Shown here: positions 1 to 10,189 of the stretch, in pieces
Position numbering within the stretch: the first letter of the stretch is position 1
How the letters are laid out: every line of letters begins with the position of its first letter
Assembly (NCBI GenBank): GCA_029891345.1
Contig: CM056995.1
Span: 213,913,047-213,977,046 of the forward strand
Reading direction: 5' to 3'
DNA: 64,000 nt
From: Dryococelus australis
Lineage: Eukaryota; Arthropoda; Insecta; Phasmatodea; Phasmatidae
Notes under the pieces: generated by a model
Databases searched by the model: none
What the model was told of the DNA's origin: nothing
What the model saw: the letters and a program-made list of their open reading frames with translations, nothing else
Program-made: the position numbers and the translations under genes

Positions 1-198
1 AAAACACTATTCTTGCTTTAGAATATGGGTATATCAAAAATTTAATTAAATTCTTTAAGGAACTTTTTAATGGATTTTATTAAAAGTATATGATTTTAGA
101 GAATCTGTAATGACATTTAATACAAAACAAAACAATTAAGCAAGTAAGAAAATATTTAGTTCTTGAAAAATATTAATTGATTACTTAAATTATACAGC

Positions 199-648
199 AC
201 CTATTGAAAAAACTAAATCTATTCAATCTCAACAAAAAAAAGAACAACTTGCTTTATAATTTCAAGGACAATTACATACAGAACAAAAAAAAATTGAAAC
301 TACAAGAAGAAGAAAAAAGCTGGAACACTTCAACATGAATAAGAAAAAGTTTATAGACAAAGTCAAGCAAAAAAACAGAAAAATGGTTATGTATACATTG
401 AAACATCTGATCAATATGCTTCAATTAACAATTTTAAAGTTAGTAAAACATAATTTAATTGATAGAAATGCAAATTTCAATTCTTCTCATTTTGAACAAG
501 AAAATTTTTATTTTTGTTTTCATAAGAATGTTTATGATGTAAACAAAACAGAAGAGTTAATTAATGAGATATTGGATGATTTTCGTGATATAAAGAACAA
601 GGAAGTATTGTTTAGAACCAGTTATTCCAGAACCAGTGTCTTTAAGTA
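199..648 (+). pseudogene. GIY-YIG-like (T5orf172-type) nuclease remnant of a Polinton-like element
   Basis: A lysine/glutamine-rich coiled-coil-like stretch (about 199-380) leads into a domain that opens with the NGYVYIET motif, typical of T5orf172/GIY-YIG proteins in insect DNA viruses and Polinton-like elements. The reading frame shifts at about position 450: the first part ends at a TAA at 451, and the domain continues in the next frame with FYFCFHKNVYDVNK and a DIKNKEVLF segment. Proteins of this family usually carry an MSV199- or KilA-N-type domain upstream, which would lie at or beyond the left edge. The gene is on the plus strand and converges on the integrase. It is broken by at least one frameshift. 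The family call rests on motif spacing and was not checked by a search. Confidence 0.5.
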
Positions 649-910
649 ATGAATCATTATCTAATCTGCAAACAAAATTATTTAATTAGACTACTTCATT
701 GCTGAAAACAAATTCAAAATATCATGTAAGTATTTATTAGACAGATTAGAATTATGCAACATGAGCAGTACAGAATCTTGGAAAGAAACAAAACAATTAT
801 TGAATTGGAAGGATAGTAAAAACCCAGTTACTCATAACAACACAAAAACTATAATTACTATAATTAAGGGTGTAACCAAGAGTCACAACTTTATGTAAAA
901 ATATTTATAT
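649..910. other. Convergent intergenic stretch, no recognisable gene
   Basis: This lies between the 3' ends of the nuclease remnant (plus) and the integrase (minus). A short plus-strand frame at about 720-895 reads as serine/threonine/lysine-rich protein with no recognised motif. Nothing else is supportable here. Confidence 0.3.
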
Positions 911-1795
911 TCACAAAACATCTGTTTTATTAATCCAAGGGTTATGTGAGTAAACAAAACCTAACAATTTTACATAAATTTCATCACCTCTTGTTTGTAA
1001 GACTTTTTGAACCAAATATTCATTTAGGTAGTTAGTTTTCATAATTTCAGATTCATAAAAACTACCTTTTATTTCTTCTCTGTTGGTATCTTTCAGTTTG
1101 TAAGTGGGTACATCATAATTTAAAATCTCGGAAATGGTAAATAATTTTGTTGTCCAATTAGCTTTGTAACCCTTTTTAAATATTCACATACGTTTGCTAA
1201 TCTGGACAATATCACTGTTATATTTTGTTTTAGTATAGGTATTCACAAAATCTTGCTGTCTTAAATTTTTTCAATTTTTTATTGACTTCAATTGGTTTTA
1301 TACCAATAGTCCGATGTTTTTAATTGTTACATTCTTTCACTAAATCATCTAATATATTTACCCATTTGTAATTGCCATTTAAAGTAAATTTTTTCCACAT
1401 TTTGTTCTTCATTGTAAGATATAGTGATTGATATTGTTTTTTCATCAGTTGTTTAAATATTTTATAATAAAAATCGGACCCATTGTCACTTTGCATATTA
1501 AATGGTTTACATTTCAACAATATACATTCTTAAGAATTTGCTACATTCTTGGCTGTTTTATATGTAATTTATACTGCAAGTACATATTTTGAAAAAAAAA
1601 AAAATCGATAATTGTCATAATATATTTATATCCATTGTTTACTTGTGATATGCCTTTTAAATTACCAGTATCCATCTCAACAAGATCAATTTGCCGTAAC
1701 TCATCAATACCATACAAAATTAATTTTCTCCTTGGAAAATTTTTTTGTGCAGGTTTATATAATTCATTGATTAACCCTTCTCTTTCACTAAGCAA
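911..1795 (-). pseudogene. Polinton/Maverick-type retroviral-like integrase, decayed
   Basis: This is an rve-type DDE integrase that would insert the element into host DNA. Reading the minus strand from 1795, LYKPAQKNFPRRK and a QIDLVEM segment with the first catalytic Asp match the Polinton integrase N-terminal half. SDNGSDFY, with the second Asp, lies near 1490. The block that normally holds the catalytic Glu (VERFNRT-like) is missing between LMKK and MKNKMW, an apparent deletion of about 20 residues. A KHRTIGIKPIEV segment follows. The C-terminus reads YLVQKVLQTRGDEIYVK and ends NKTDVL before a stop at 911-913, which is a chromodomain as expected for Polinton integrases. Several frameshifts and stops separate the segments. 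The gene slightly overlaps the zinc-ribbon gene upstream. It cannot be functional. Confidence 0.8.
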
Positions 1796-1933
1796 TTTTT
1801 TTTAAATGGTGATTTATTATAATTACATATATAACATATACTTTTCTGAACTAATTGTCCATTTTTCGTATTTCCATTTTTCATATTACTATTTTTTGTA
1901 ACTTTCTTACACTTCAAGCACCAAACATTCTAC
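1771..1933 (-). pseudogene. Small zinc-ribbon protein (DUF5679-like) of the Polinton-like element
   Basis: The minus-strand frame begins NVWCLKCKKVTKNS and later has a second pair, CYICNYNKSPF, giving a CxxC-(about 26)-CxxC zinc ribbon of about 50 residues that ends at a stop at 1771-1773. Small ribbons of this type sit directly upstream of the integrase in many Polinton-like elements. Its function there is unknown; it may bind DNA or belong to the virion. No start codon is obvious at the 5' end, so the gene is probably truncated. Its 3' end overlaps the integrase start in another frame, as is common in compact virus-like genomes. Confidence 0.5.
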
Positions 1934-2610
1934 ATTTAATGATAAAAACATTTTAATCTTTATATTTTATGAATATTCCTATTGTAGTTATCATCCCATC
2001 TTTATGAATATATATTTTATCTTTTAAAAGATAAAGTATCACCTCTGTAAACATGAAAATTTTTACTGTAATCTATTTTTGTAGTTCCCATAATATAAAT
2101 CACATCATCATCAGATAAAATAAAATTAGCAGTAACTATTGTATAACAGTACAGTCCACCAAATAGTAAAGAAAATTTGTTTATTATCTAATTGAAAATT
2201 ACTAATTTAATTCCACTTTACATGTATATAAAATATATATGATTTTTCTCCCTTGCATTTTTCAACTTTCGAGTTAACACGTGTATCACATTAATTCAAA
2301 AAAGATTAGTTTAAGTTTTGGATATTTTCAGATATTTCTTTATCAAAAAAACTTTAATTGACTGCATCTTTATCATCCATAGGATTAGTTATATTATTAG
2401 TTCTATGATTTTGAAGAGAAGCATAAACTGTTGTTTAAATAATAACTTTACTAATTTGATCTAGTAAAACAGAAACAATAATATTGTATTGTGAATGTAC
2501 ATATGTTTTTATTTCATTAGCATTAGTGTCGGAGTTTTTATTTAAAGATTTGATTAATGATTTCCCAAATATATCTGTCATTTAATAATAAAGAAATTAT
2601 ATCATGAAAC
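1934..2610 (-). other. Polinton-like interior, unrecognised decayed frame(s)
   Basis: Gene remnants probably continue here on the minus strand, but none is recognisable. The best open stretch is about 2025-2180, with a LSDDDVIYIMGTTKIDYS segment of coding-like composition and no family I can name. Many stops interrupt the rest. Confidence 0.3.
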
Positions 2611-2611
2611 T

Positions 2612-3060
2612 TAAAACCCTCGAAAAAAGATGTAACACAATTAAACATAAATGTCCACAGTAACTGAATTAAAATTCTGAATTCGATTATCATTGTAATA
2701 AACATTTCCCTTCTTGAAGTAATTAGTTAAATTAGTAAGAATATTACTTCCAAATGAATCGAAATATTAAACATCATTATTTTCTTTAAAATAGCAATCC
2801 CAATTAGTACCAGGATTTGACGAAATGTCAAAATTAACCACAGCACATTCATTTTTGTGCATTGTTTTTGGTAGTTCATCAATCATATAAACATATTTTA
2901 TAAAATTTTTTACATTTAATATTAATATATATTTTTCAATATCGAAATTAGATAAAGGTGATATATTCAAATTTTTTTGGTCTACCCCTTCTTGCAACTT
3001 AAGCACTTCTTGATTTATTTTCTATTGTAAGTTATGACACTGTTGTTTTTCTAATTTTTT
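2612..3060 (-). pseudogene. Adenain-like cysteine protease of the Polinton-like element, inactivated
   Basis: In adenoviruses and Polintons this protease matures capsid proteins. The minus strand shows the typical order: LSNFDIEKYILIL, a YMIDELPK segment, ECAVVNFDISSNPGTNW, then YFDSFG. In the family the GTHW motif supplies the catalytic His; here it reads GTNW, so the His is replaced by Asn. The Asp of YFDSFG follows an in-frame stop. The Cys region (YCGHLCL) near 2655 is preserved, but in a neighbouring frame, so there is also a frameshift. It lies directly downstream of the hydrophobic Gly-rich frame at 3050-3360. The family is recognised from motif order; loss of activity is inferred from the substitution and the breaks. 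Confidence 0.75.
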
Positions 3061-3358
3061 TTTATTTTTCTAGTTTGTTCAACAGAATTGTAAATTGAGC
3101 TAGCTCCACCACCTAAAGCACCAAGTGCAGCTGAAACTGGAATTAAAAATGGTAAGAAACCTCCTTGATGTAAACCACTTCCAAATTTTTCTTTTAGTAT
3201 TTTTTGATTATTTGTATTGACAAAGTTAATTTGAAACCTTTGCCTTCTTTTAATATTTTATTTTTTCTCTCAAGTTGTTCCTTAGTTAAAAAATTATCTA
3301 TACCCAAATCTCTAAGTTGATCAATGGGTATATCGAATGTTATATTTGTTAACTTCAT
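3050..3358 (-). pseudogene. Hydrophobic Gly-rich protein, possible virion component, upstream of the protease
   Basis: A minus-strand start at 3358 opens a frame beginning MKLTNITFDIPIDQLRDLG, which runs about 45 codons and then shifts frame. The continuation carries GGFLPFLIPVSAALGALG and a SIYNSVEQTRK segment: a hydrophobic, glycine/alanine-rich stretch followed by a charged tail. Comparable hydrophobic Gly-rich proteins occur next to the protease in animal Polinton-like elements and have been proposed as minor virion or membrane-active proteins. I cannot assign the role. It may originally have been one reading frame with the protease that follows. Confidence 0.45.
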
Positions 3359-3399
3359 TTATAAGTAAAAAAAAAAGTAAAAAAGAAATTTTAACACCC

Positions 3400-3905
3400 C
3401 ATCCTAATTTTCTTTTCGTAAACACTAGTTGAAGCAACAGCCCTAGAAGCAATTTTTTTTCACAGATTGGAGTATTTTTATCTAACATAATCGCCTAGGC
3501 TTCTTTTTCTAAAATTTTATCAGCTGCATGTCTAGATACTACATCTTTATGATCTCTATAAGCAATATTATGATATTTACATGCTTCATGTAATTTATTT
3601 ATTCGTGAATCTCGTTTTTCTAACCTTTCATTTAATTTTGCAAATTGACCACAGAAATTATAACCTGGCAAATGTATTTCAGGCAAATGTAAATTATTTA
3701 ATGCCCAATTTATTATACCTTTTCCATGATTTACATTTAAAACTCTTATATGATAAGGAATTCCTTTTGGGTTATTAACAACATAATCAGGACATTTATC
3801 GTTTAGCATATTATTTATGTTTACTCTTTCATTGTAATAATTGTTATTTGCAGCATTTCTTCACAATGATTAACTAATAATCTATCAACCAATTATCTAA
3901 CATCA
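3400..3905 (-). pseudogene. Phospholipase A2-like domain (parvovirus VP1 type), C-terminal half of a DUF8207-PLA2 protein
   Basis: The frame 3809-3495 carries LHLPEIHLPGYNFCGQF, then a KRDSRINKLHEACKYHN segment and RHAADKILEKEA. This is the order of the PLA2-like domain of parvovirus VP1 and Polinton-like minor capsid proteins. The calcium loop is altered (YNFCGQF rather than YxxCGxG), and the catalytic HD dyad reads HN (CKYHNIAYRDH), so activity is unlikely. Beyond the TAG at 3495-3497 the frame continues with the family's KTKLG-like tail to about 3400. Upstream of the ATG the same frame extends to about 3860 and joins the DUF8207-like half after a frameshift. In viruses this domain helps cross endosomal membranes; here it is a fossil. 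Confidence 0.75.
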
Positions 3906-4697
3906 TCCATCCAAACATATTCTTTTGGTAAATTATTGTATTTTTTTATTCCTTCGCCAGATCTAGGAGTTTTTGGAGAAATAATTCTTTCTGGTGTGTT
4001 TGGTATTGGTCTTGAGTTTGAATATTTTATATATTTTTAATAAATTGGTCTAATTATATTATTTTTCCAACCAACACTTGAACTTGGTTTATTCCTTTTC
4101 TTATTAGGAACATATTTTTGAAATACAGCATTGGTTAATAAAACAATTTCTGTGTAATTTTGACGATCATTAACATTGTAATTACCTTCAAGTTCTACTG
4201 CGCTATCTTTTGTTAACGATTTACAAAGTCCTTCTGTTAATTCGTATTCGTTATCTTTGACAAATAGAATATCACCATCTATATTTACTTTTGGATCACC
4301 GATATAAAAATTATGTCCTTGTAAACTGTATTTTTCTTTAATGTTATTAATATCTACAGAAATATATTTTCCAAGGCTAATAGTTAAGTCTTTCAGACGT
4401 ACTATTCCCAAATTTGGATACCAATCTTTAGTAAATAATTCTCTCTCAATTGATGTTTCTCCAGGAGTAGGTGGATAATCTAATTTTTTTGCTGCAACTG
4501 GAACTAGTGTTGTTATTAAAATTTTATTTTCTTCACTTACTTGTTCTACATTTTTTTTTTAATATTTCGTATTTCATGAATTAAAGGTAGATATTTCTTC
4601 TTATTTCTTTCATAATCTACTTCATGATTCTTATTATAATTTTTTAAATTTTACAATGAGTAATTTAAGCCGAGAAATTGCCTTTGATGAATGTTTC
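3860..4697 (-). pseudogene. DUF8207-like N-terminal half of the DUF8207-PLA2 protein
   Basis: The frame 4411-4037 reads GHNFYIGDPKVNIDGDILF, then ELTEGLCKSLTKD and YTEIVLLTNAVFQ. This matches the family pattern of an 'ID-G..Y-GT-GLW-LL' block followed by 'Y.EI...TNA.YQ' seen in arthropod and cnidarian Polinton-like proteins. Upstream, a lysine-rich N-terminal region and KDWYPNLGIVRLK lie in overlapping frames to about 4697. Downstream, YVWMDDVR and LVDRLLV (about 3890-3930) form a linker leading into the PLA2-like domain. The gene is broken by several stops and at least two frameshifts. It is divergent from the capsid gene at 4728, so the short gap at 4697-4728 probably held both promoters. 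Confidence 0.6.
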
Positions 4698-4727
4698 ATT
4701 TAATATATTAATTTTTTTTACTTATAA

Positions 4728-5915
4728 ATGAGTTATAAAAGAATCGAGAGTTTTGAAAGACGAACTTTTCCTCCAATTGATCAAACTAGGGGGAGTTAAA
4801 ATGTTTACAATGATAGAATTGAATTTGATATTCCTATAGGTGATGGATTTTCTTTCCCGAATGTTGCTTATGTTTTTGAGTAATTTAGGTTTCTAAAGAG
4901 AGATAAAGTTGGAGATGAGGCAAAATACACAAAATTAGATAATATTGATGTTTGTGCTTACATTTTCCTTTACAGTTTTCTACAGCAGAAATCTCAAAAT
5001 GTGGACATATTAGTGAGGCTGTTGATAACCCAGGTTAAAATTCAACAATGATAAATAATTCCTTAAGATCCCCAAGTGAACGAAATTATTTAGAATTTAC
5101 TCATGTGATAGTAAATATAATGTAAAATCTGTTCGCAGAGATAAAAAAATGTCACAACCTATCTACTGAGACAATTGTTTGGTTTTGTTCGTGATAGAAG
5201 GAACAATTTTTTGGATATTATGGTTATAATATAACATTTATTCGAAATTTGTCTGATGACAATTGTTTATATGTTTTAGAAATTAAGTACGCATATGGTG
5301 TAGTTCAGAAAAGTTATGCTGATCCAGGTAAAGTTGTTATTAAATAATTGAAATTATTGGCTAATTGTTTAATATGAATCTAACACAGCCATTGCAATTA
5401 AAGAAAAAAATATAAAAACATCCAAAAATACCTGCTGGAACAACTATTTTTACTTTTGATATAAGACATCAGCTTAATAATTTACAATTTGATATGCCTG
5501 ACTTTTTAATTGCAGGCTTTCAAGGTGACAGAAAAAATCGCGTTGAACAGTATGCATATGTTTCTATGCTTGATCACTGTAATGTAAGAAATATTTATGT
5601 TAAGAATGGAAGAAATGAGATCTTTACTGAAGAAAATTGGAATCTAGATATTGAAAATGGCCTTTGTGATAAAATGTTTCTTGCTTATAATGATTTCAGA
5701 AATTAAAAATAAAACTAAATACTCTTTATAGAAATGATGAAATGTATTATTGTTTATATAGAAAAACAATTGTTGTCAAATATAAAACAAACATAAAAAT
5801 TAGTGTAGATTTTAACAGTGCTGTTGAAGCAGGAACAATTTGTAATGTTGTTCTAATTATTCAAAGCAATCTAACCTATGATTATTTGAAAGAAAATATT
5901 ACTGAAGATATGTAA
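4728..5915 (+). pseudogene. Double-jelly-roll major capsid protein of the Polinton-like element, decayed
   Basis: The plus-strand ATG at 4728 starts a gene of about 395 codons ending at the TAA at 5913-5915, close to the usual length for this capsid family. The N-terminus holds IEFDIPIGDGFSFPN, a conserved strand segment. The C-terminal third (5434-5706) is best preserved: DMPDFLIAGFQGDRKNR, MLDHCNVRNIYV and a NWNLDIENG segment correspond to the family's PR-IIVGFQT.RKN, DHC...N and LNLD blocks. The tail at about 5810-5915 matches the final strands. The middle is crossed by many stops and frameshifts. This structural gene is the strongest evidence that the element once formed virions. Family recognised by motif order, not by search. 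Confidence 0.75.
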
Positions 5916-5930
5916 ATTTTTTAAATTAAT

Positions 5931-6425
5931 AAATGGAGGATGTAAACAATTTTATGGAAACAACATGTTTCGATAGTTTAATACAAATTTTTAGATCTAT
6001 AGTAAAGTTCTTTAATCGAATAAAAATCATTTTGTTAAACCAGAATGAGATTTTTCTCCTAGTGTAAATTTTGATTTGTAACATTTTTATTTGTGCAGGA
6101 TTTGTGTGTCATTTTTATTTTGTACTATATACGTTTCCCCTTATTACATTTCTTTCTTTGTAAATATAAAATGAAAACGCCCGTGTTACCATGCAGTATG
6201 AGAAATTTTTTTAAAGGTGGTGATGTGTCAATTACATCTTCCTATAAATTAGATAATGCTTTTGGCGAACTCAGAGAATTAGTTTTCGAATTTAATCTAA
6301 ATCTAGAGAATATATAATTATTGCTCTTAGAAACCATTGATGATAAATCTGTACTTAATGAAATAGGTGACGACTTTGAGAAGATAGAAGAAGTTATTAA
6401 AACATTAGGAGCACTTCGAATATAA
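5931..6425 (+). pseudogene. Small unrecognised frames downstream of the capsid gene
   Basis: An ATG at about 5932 opens a short frame (MEDVNNFMETTCF) with a hydrophobic C-terminal stretch. A second frame begins with an ATG at 6171 (MKTPVLPCSMRNFFKGGD) and would run to the TAA at 6423-6425 (85 codons) apart from one in-frame TAA at 6315-6317. The second has an acidic, helix-like C-terminus. I recognise no family. Both are probably small genes of the Polinton-like element, judging from strand and spacing after the capsid gene. Confidence 0.35.
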
Positions 6426-6639
6426 TCTGTAAAGAATAATAAGCTAATATTTAATATTAATTTAGCTTATTTTGCTTGATTTTGGATTAATTTTGAATGA
6501 TTTAGATTGTTTACTTGCAAAATTAGCATTTCTATAAAACATGAAAAAGTTGCTTGAAATCGAGATATTTACTTGATTTTGGCTTTTGAGTTTTTTTACA
6601 TTTTTCTTGTACTTTCGATTGAAATAGCAGGAAATAGTT

Positions 6640-6945
6640 ATGTTAGTTTTTCCTGTACTTTTAAGGGGAATTGCCGATTTAAGTGATGTGAGCCAGCTCT
6701 CTCATTCCCCACATACTATGCGATCAATGTCGTACCATTACCAGATAGCACCAAATACATGCTCTGGTATTAGAAACAAAGTCTGCGAGGTAATATGGAC
6801 GTGTCTCGTACAGTTAATATTCTCAGAGCTCAGTGTGGAGACATGGAAATGTCTCGCTCAGGAGTTTGAGGAGAAATTCAATTTCCCTGCAATAGATGGA
6901 AAACATTGCATAGTTACATGTCTACTGCTATTATTTTCAATCTAG
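6640..6945 (+). pseudogene. PIF/Harbinger (HARBI1-like) nuclease fragment
   Basis: The frame carries MRSMSYHYQIAPNTCSGI, KVCEVIWTCL, ETWKCLAQEFEEKF and AIDGKH in the spacing of the N-terminal third of HARBI1-type DDE nucleases. In the family the last block reads 'W.FPNC.GAIDGKH'; here it is FNFPAIDGKH, so about four residues including the Asn-Cys-Gly are deleted. The first catalytic Asp (AIDGKH) remains, but the rest of the catalytic domain is absent. It abuts the right side of the Polinton-like element and is probably an independent, truncated insertion. Confidence 0.7.
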
Positions 6946-7964
6946 TTATTAATTTTAAGGGGAATAATTTTTTTATCCAGCAAAAGTTGATAAATATTTA
7001 TTTGACAGAGATAAAGGATCAGACACTTGAGACCCGAAATGCAAGAATTTTTCAACATTTCCTGCCACAAAGGTTTGAAGGCTGTTAAACAGCTGTTAAC
7101 CAGTAAGGCGAGTCAGGGGAAGGGGTGGGTGGAGCAATAACCATTCCTCTCACAGAACCAGATAGGGCAGATTTTCTGGAGAGTCAACAATTCATGGGTA
7201 ATGAATAGTTTTGCAAACAAATAAACACTTTGGGAGAGTCCAACTTGGTGTCTTGAGGGGTGTCTGGCAGTTGAAGAGTCCCTGAAGTTGTTGGACAAAA
7301 GACATGTTCTGGGCTGACGGTCAGGGCAGGGTGTCGGGACTGCGTGGCCCTGCAGAGGTTTTGCAGACAGCATCGTGGGATCGATAAAGGGCTGTGTGAC
7401 CTTGGACAGAACATCCATCTGAAAAAAATGCATTCTTGGCCATGTGTAAGGGGAGGGGGGTTGTTGCCCATGGGCAGGAGCGATGCGGCCAATTCTCGAG
7501 GGGTCCTGCTATCTTAGTTCTTCGCCAACTGTCACACTGTATAAACGCAACACTGGAAGTCTGGAATTCACTGGCCTTCGGAGTGTGATAGCTGCAATTC
7601 TCGTTAAGCGATATTATATGCTCTGGGGTTCAGATCTCATTCACAGTCTTTGTAAACTATAGTGTGAAATATTTTTTTGATAAGTCTTTTTTATTTTATT
7701 GTGTGATAGTGCATTTATCATGTAAACCTCGTTTCTGTGTTCGGTAGACAAAACTTCACAGTATTTTCAAATCGGATTTTTGTTACCAAGTGCCATGAAT
7801 TTCACAGACTCGATGGAAAAAAATCTGTAGTACGACAATTATATTTAAATAATTCACTTTTATACATTCACGTACTTGTAGGACGAATAATGTAAGCAAG
7901 TCGTTAATAGTAGCTTGGTAGGGAAATTGGTTCTGTCAGTCATACATTTTAACTCAGCCATGCT

Positions 7965-8065
7965 CTACATTTATATAACAGCTTATAAGCAGATGCACGT
8001 CATACAATCCAGTCATTCATTGACTGACCTCCAAGGTGAACAGATGTGTTTTGGGAGAGCTCCTT
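7965..8065 (+). promoter_or_regulatory. Duplicated TATA-containing module, copy 1
   Basis: The module reads GCTCTACATTTATATAAC, then CACGTCATACA, and ends with TGTGTTTTGGGAGAG. A second diverged copy lies at about 8300-8390. A TATA-like box followed by a conserved 70-80 bp block suggests a core promoter, but no reading frame follows, so this is inference only. Confidence 0.25.
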
Positions 8066-8299
8066 GTACAATTTAATTACTTGTATTTCTATTGTGTCTG
8101 AAATTCAAAATGCGAGTTTGGAAATCTTTATTTGTCCATGTTAACTGGAAGTGCTAAATCATTGTATTTGTGTTTTGCTAATTTAATTTGAATGCAATGC
8201 TTGGTAGGGATACATTTTTTCTAGATATTATTCAGGATGTGTATGAGTAGTGTGTAAATCATATTCAGAGCCTTTTGCCGAAATTTCAACTCGCCTGCA

Positions 8300-8390
8300 A
8301 GCTCTACATATATAAGCTGGCACACGTCATACACTGATGCCATTTCTTCACCAGCCTCTGAGCCGGACATACGTGTTTTGGGAGAGGTGC
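8300..8390 (+). promoter_or_regulatory. Duplicated TATA-containing module, copy 2
   Basis: GCTCTACATATATAAGC is followed by CACACGTCATACA and CGTGTTTTGGGAGAGG, matching the module at 7965-8065. A weaker third trace (CCTCACCAGTCTCACAGG) is at about 8586. There is no downstream gene. Confidence 0.25.
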
Positions 8391-9869
8391 GATTTCATTA
8401 CGTGTTTAGACATTTTCATGTACTTGTATCCGTTTAATTTATTTGGAAACATTAGTTTTTTACCTCAGTCTATAATCAAACAGTGTTTCACTAAGCTCCC
8501 AAGCTAATGGACATATATTAAACATTTTTTTAAATGCATATTAATCAATTAATTCTTTTTACATGTAGATTACATTTCTAAAGTTCCTCACCAGTCTCAC
8601 AGGAAGACGAATGTGTAAGGTATGCATGAGAGGCATCAAGTAGTGTTACATAAATCTTGTTATTGTGTTCGTTAGCCATTTAATTTATAGGGAGATTATT
8701 TTGCTTCTTTAATTCCATACTGTACACTTATGTAATTGTGTTCGTTCGTTATAATTCTCCCGTGTAAATTATACTGCTAGCATACATGTTGGGGTAGGCT
8801 AATTCATCTCGTTATGCTTAAGATACCTGGAGAGTCATGTAATTGCACTTGTTGTTCATGTAGTTGTGATCGTTTGAAATTTGCGATTCGATGCATGTAA
8901 TTTATTCATATGCAGAACTCGTATAAACAGTCAGAAATTCTCTCATGCAATGCTGTTATTCATTTGCAATAATACTATCTTTCAAAGTCATCTATCTACC
9001 AACACCATTTACAAGAAATATCACTACCAAATAAAAAAAAAATTACACTCGGGCACTGTTGCACAAAACTCTACACGTATATATGCCGTCCCCAACACGC
9101 CATACCCCGTGGAGTGCCAGAGCTCACAGGGTGAGGACATACCAGAGCTCCTTACCAAAAGAAAGAAAATAATAATAATGCGCAACTGTACACTTATAAC
9201 ACAACAATTTTTGACTGATTAATTAAATTAAATTAATTGGATCAATCATTCAAATCTACATGCCATTTTATCCTGTGAGAATTAAAAAAATCGATTGGAT
9301 TAAGTATTAATCCAAAACCATTCCATCGGATTAAAATCGGATTAACAATTTTTGATCGGATTAAGGACCCATATGATGTCGAATTGATAATCCACCAATT
9401 AATCCCAATAAAAAAGGCGGAATTATTTTGTATCTTGAACCGGCCCGCCCCTACTACTAATGCCGTAGTATATATTTGTACTGTACATAATTGTTCTTCT
9501 ACTTTATACAAAAAATATTTCTATACAATATTTATTGACGTGCCCTATATTGTTGTGGTGCTAGGCACGATGAACGTTATTACTATTTACTGGACAAAAT
9601 AAACTTGAATTCGTCAAGCCAATACCTTCATTCAAATTAAAAAAAAAAAAAAAACACTTAACATGGTGCGAGAAAAAAAATGCGATGCAGAGGTTTTTAC
9701 ATATTCGGTATACTGTGCCAGCAAAACATTATCGTAAACGAAACCAACCTCAAACGCACCTAAATATATCACAATCTTTATACCGAACGGACATATGAAA
9801 ATCAAAAGGCGTTATTTAATATTATTAATAAATCTCCGAAACAACTCCCATATACCACAATGCTAAAAG

Positions 9870-9975
9870 CGGGTCAGCCTGCACTAGCGCTGGCTGTTAG
9901 CTAGCAACCCGCCACGAGCTTCACTAAGCGTACGGGTTCGATCCAGGTAAAAATATTATAGTTGCCAGACTTATC
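9870..9975 (+). repeat. Possible tRNA-derived SINE head
   Basis: A near-perfect B-box (GGGTTCGATCC, about 9945) follows TGGCTGTTAGCTAGCAA, a diverged A-box, at a tRNA-like spacing. It does not fold into a convincing tRNA and has no clear tail. It is called as a SINE-like fragment only. Confidence 0.3.
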
Positions 9976-10189
9976 TTTATGACCGTGGTAGACACGTTCG
10001 ACGCCATATTGGTAAGCGTCATTTGTTTCGTAGTTTGTTAAAAATTTACTATTAAAATAAATAATTAAGAATATTTCAAAATGTAATTAAAAATCGTTTA
10101 AAAGATTTTTTAAATCTTAACTTTTCAAAGTTCACCCTTCACCCATACCCATTCCACCATCTTGGTAGGCGACCGCCATCTTGGTAGAC

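Larger units (their letters stand above)
6946..9870. other. Unassigned DNA with repeated TATA-containing modules
   Basis: No gene is supportable. 7090-7500 is GC-richer with no recognisable protein. 7900-8760 contains diverged tandem copies of a roughly 300 bp segment sharing CTTGGTAGGGA (7915, 8201) and GTTTTGGGAGAG (about 8047, 8372). 9230-9460 is rich in GGATTAA words and ends near CCGGCCCGCCCCTACT, which resembles the terminus of some hAT elements; that is too weak to call. Confidence 0.3.

Noticed and set aside
9230..9460. hAT-like terminus (CCGGCCCGCCCC) after GGATTAA-rich DNA
   Set aside because: Only one possible end is visible, with no partner TIR or 8 bp duplication.
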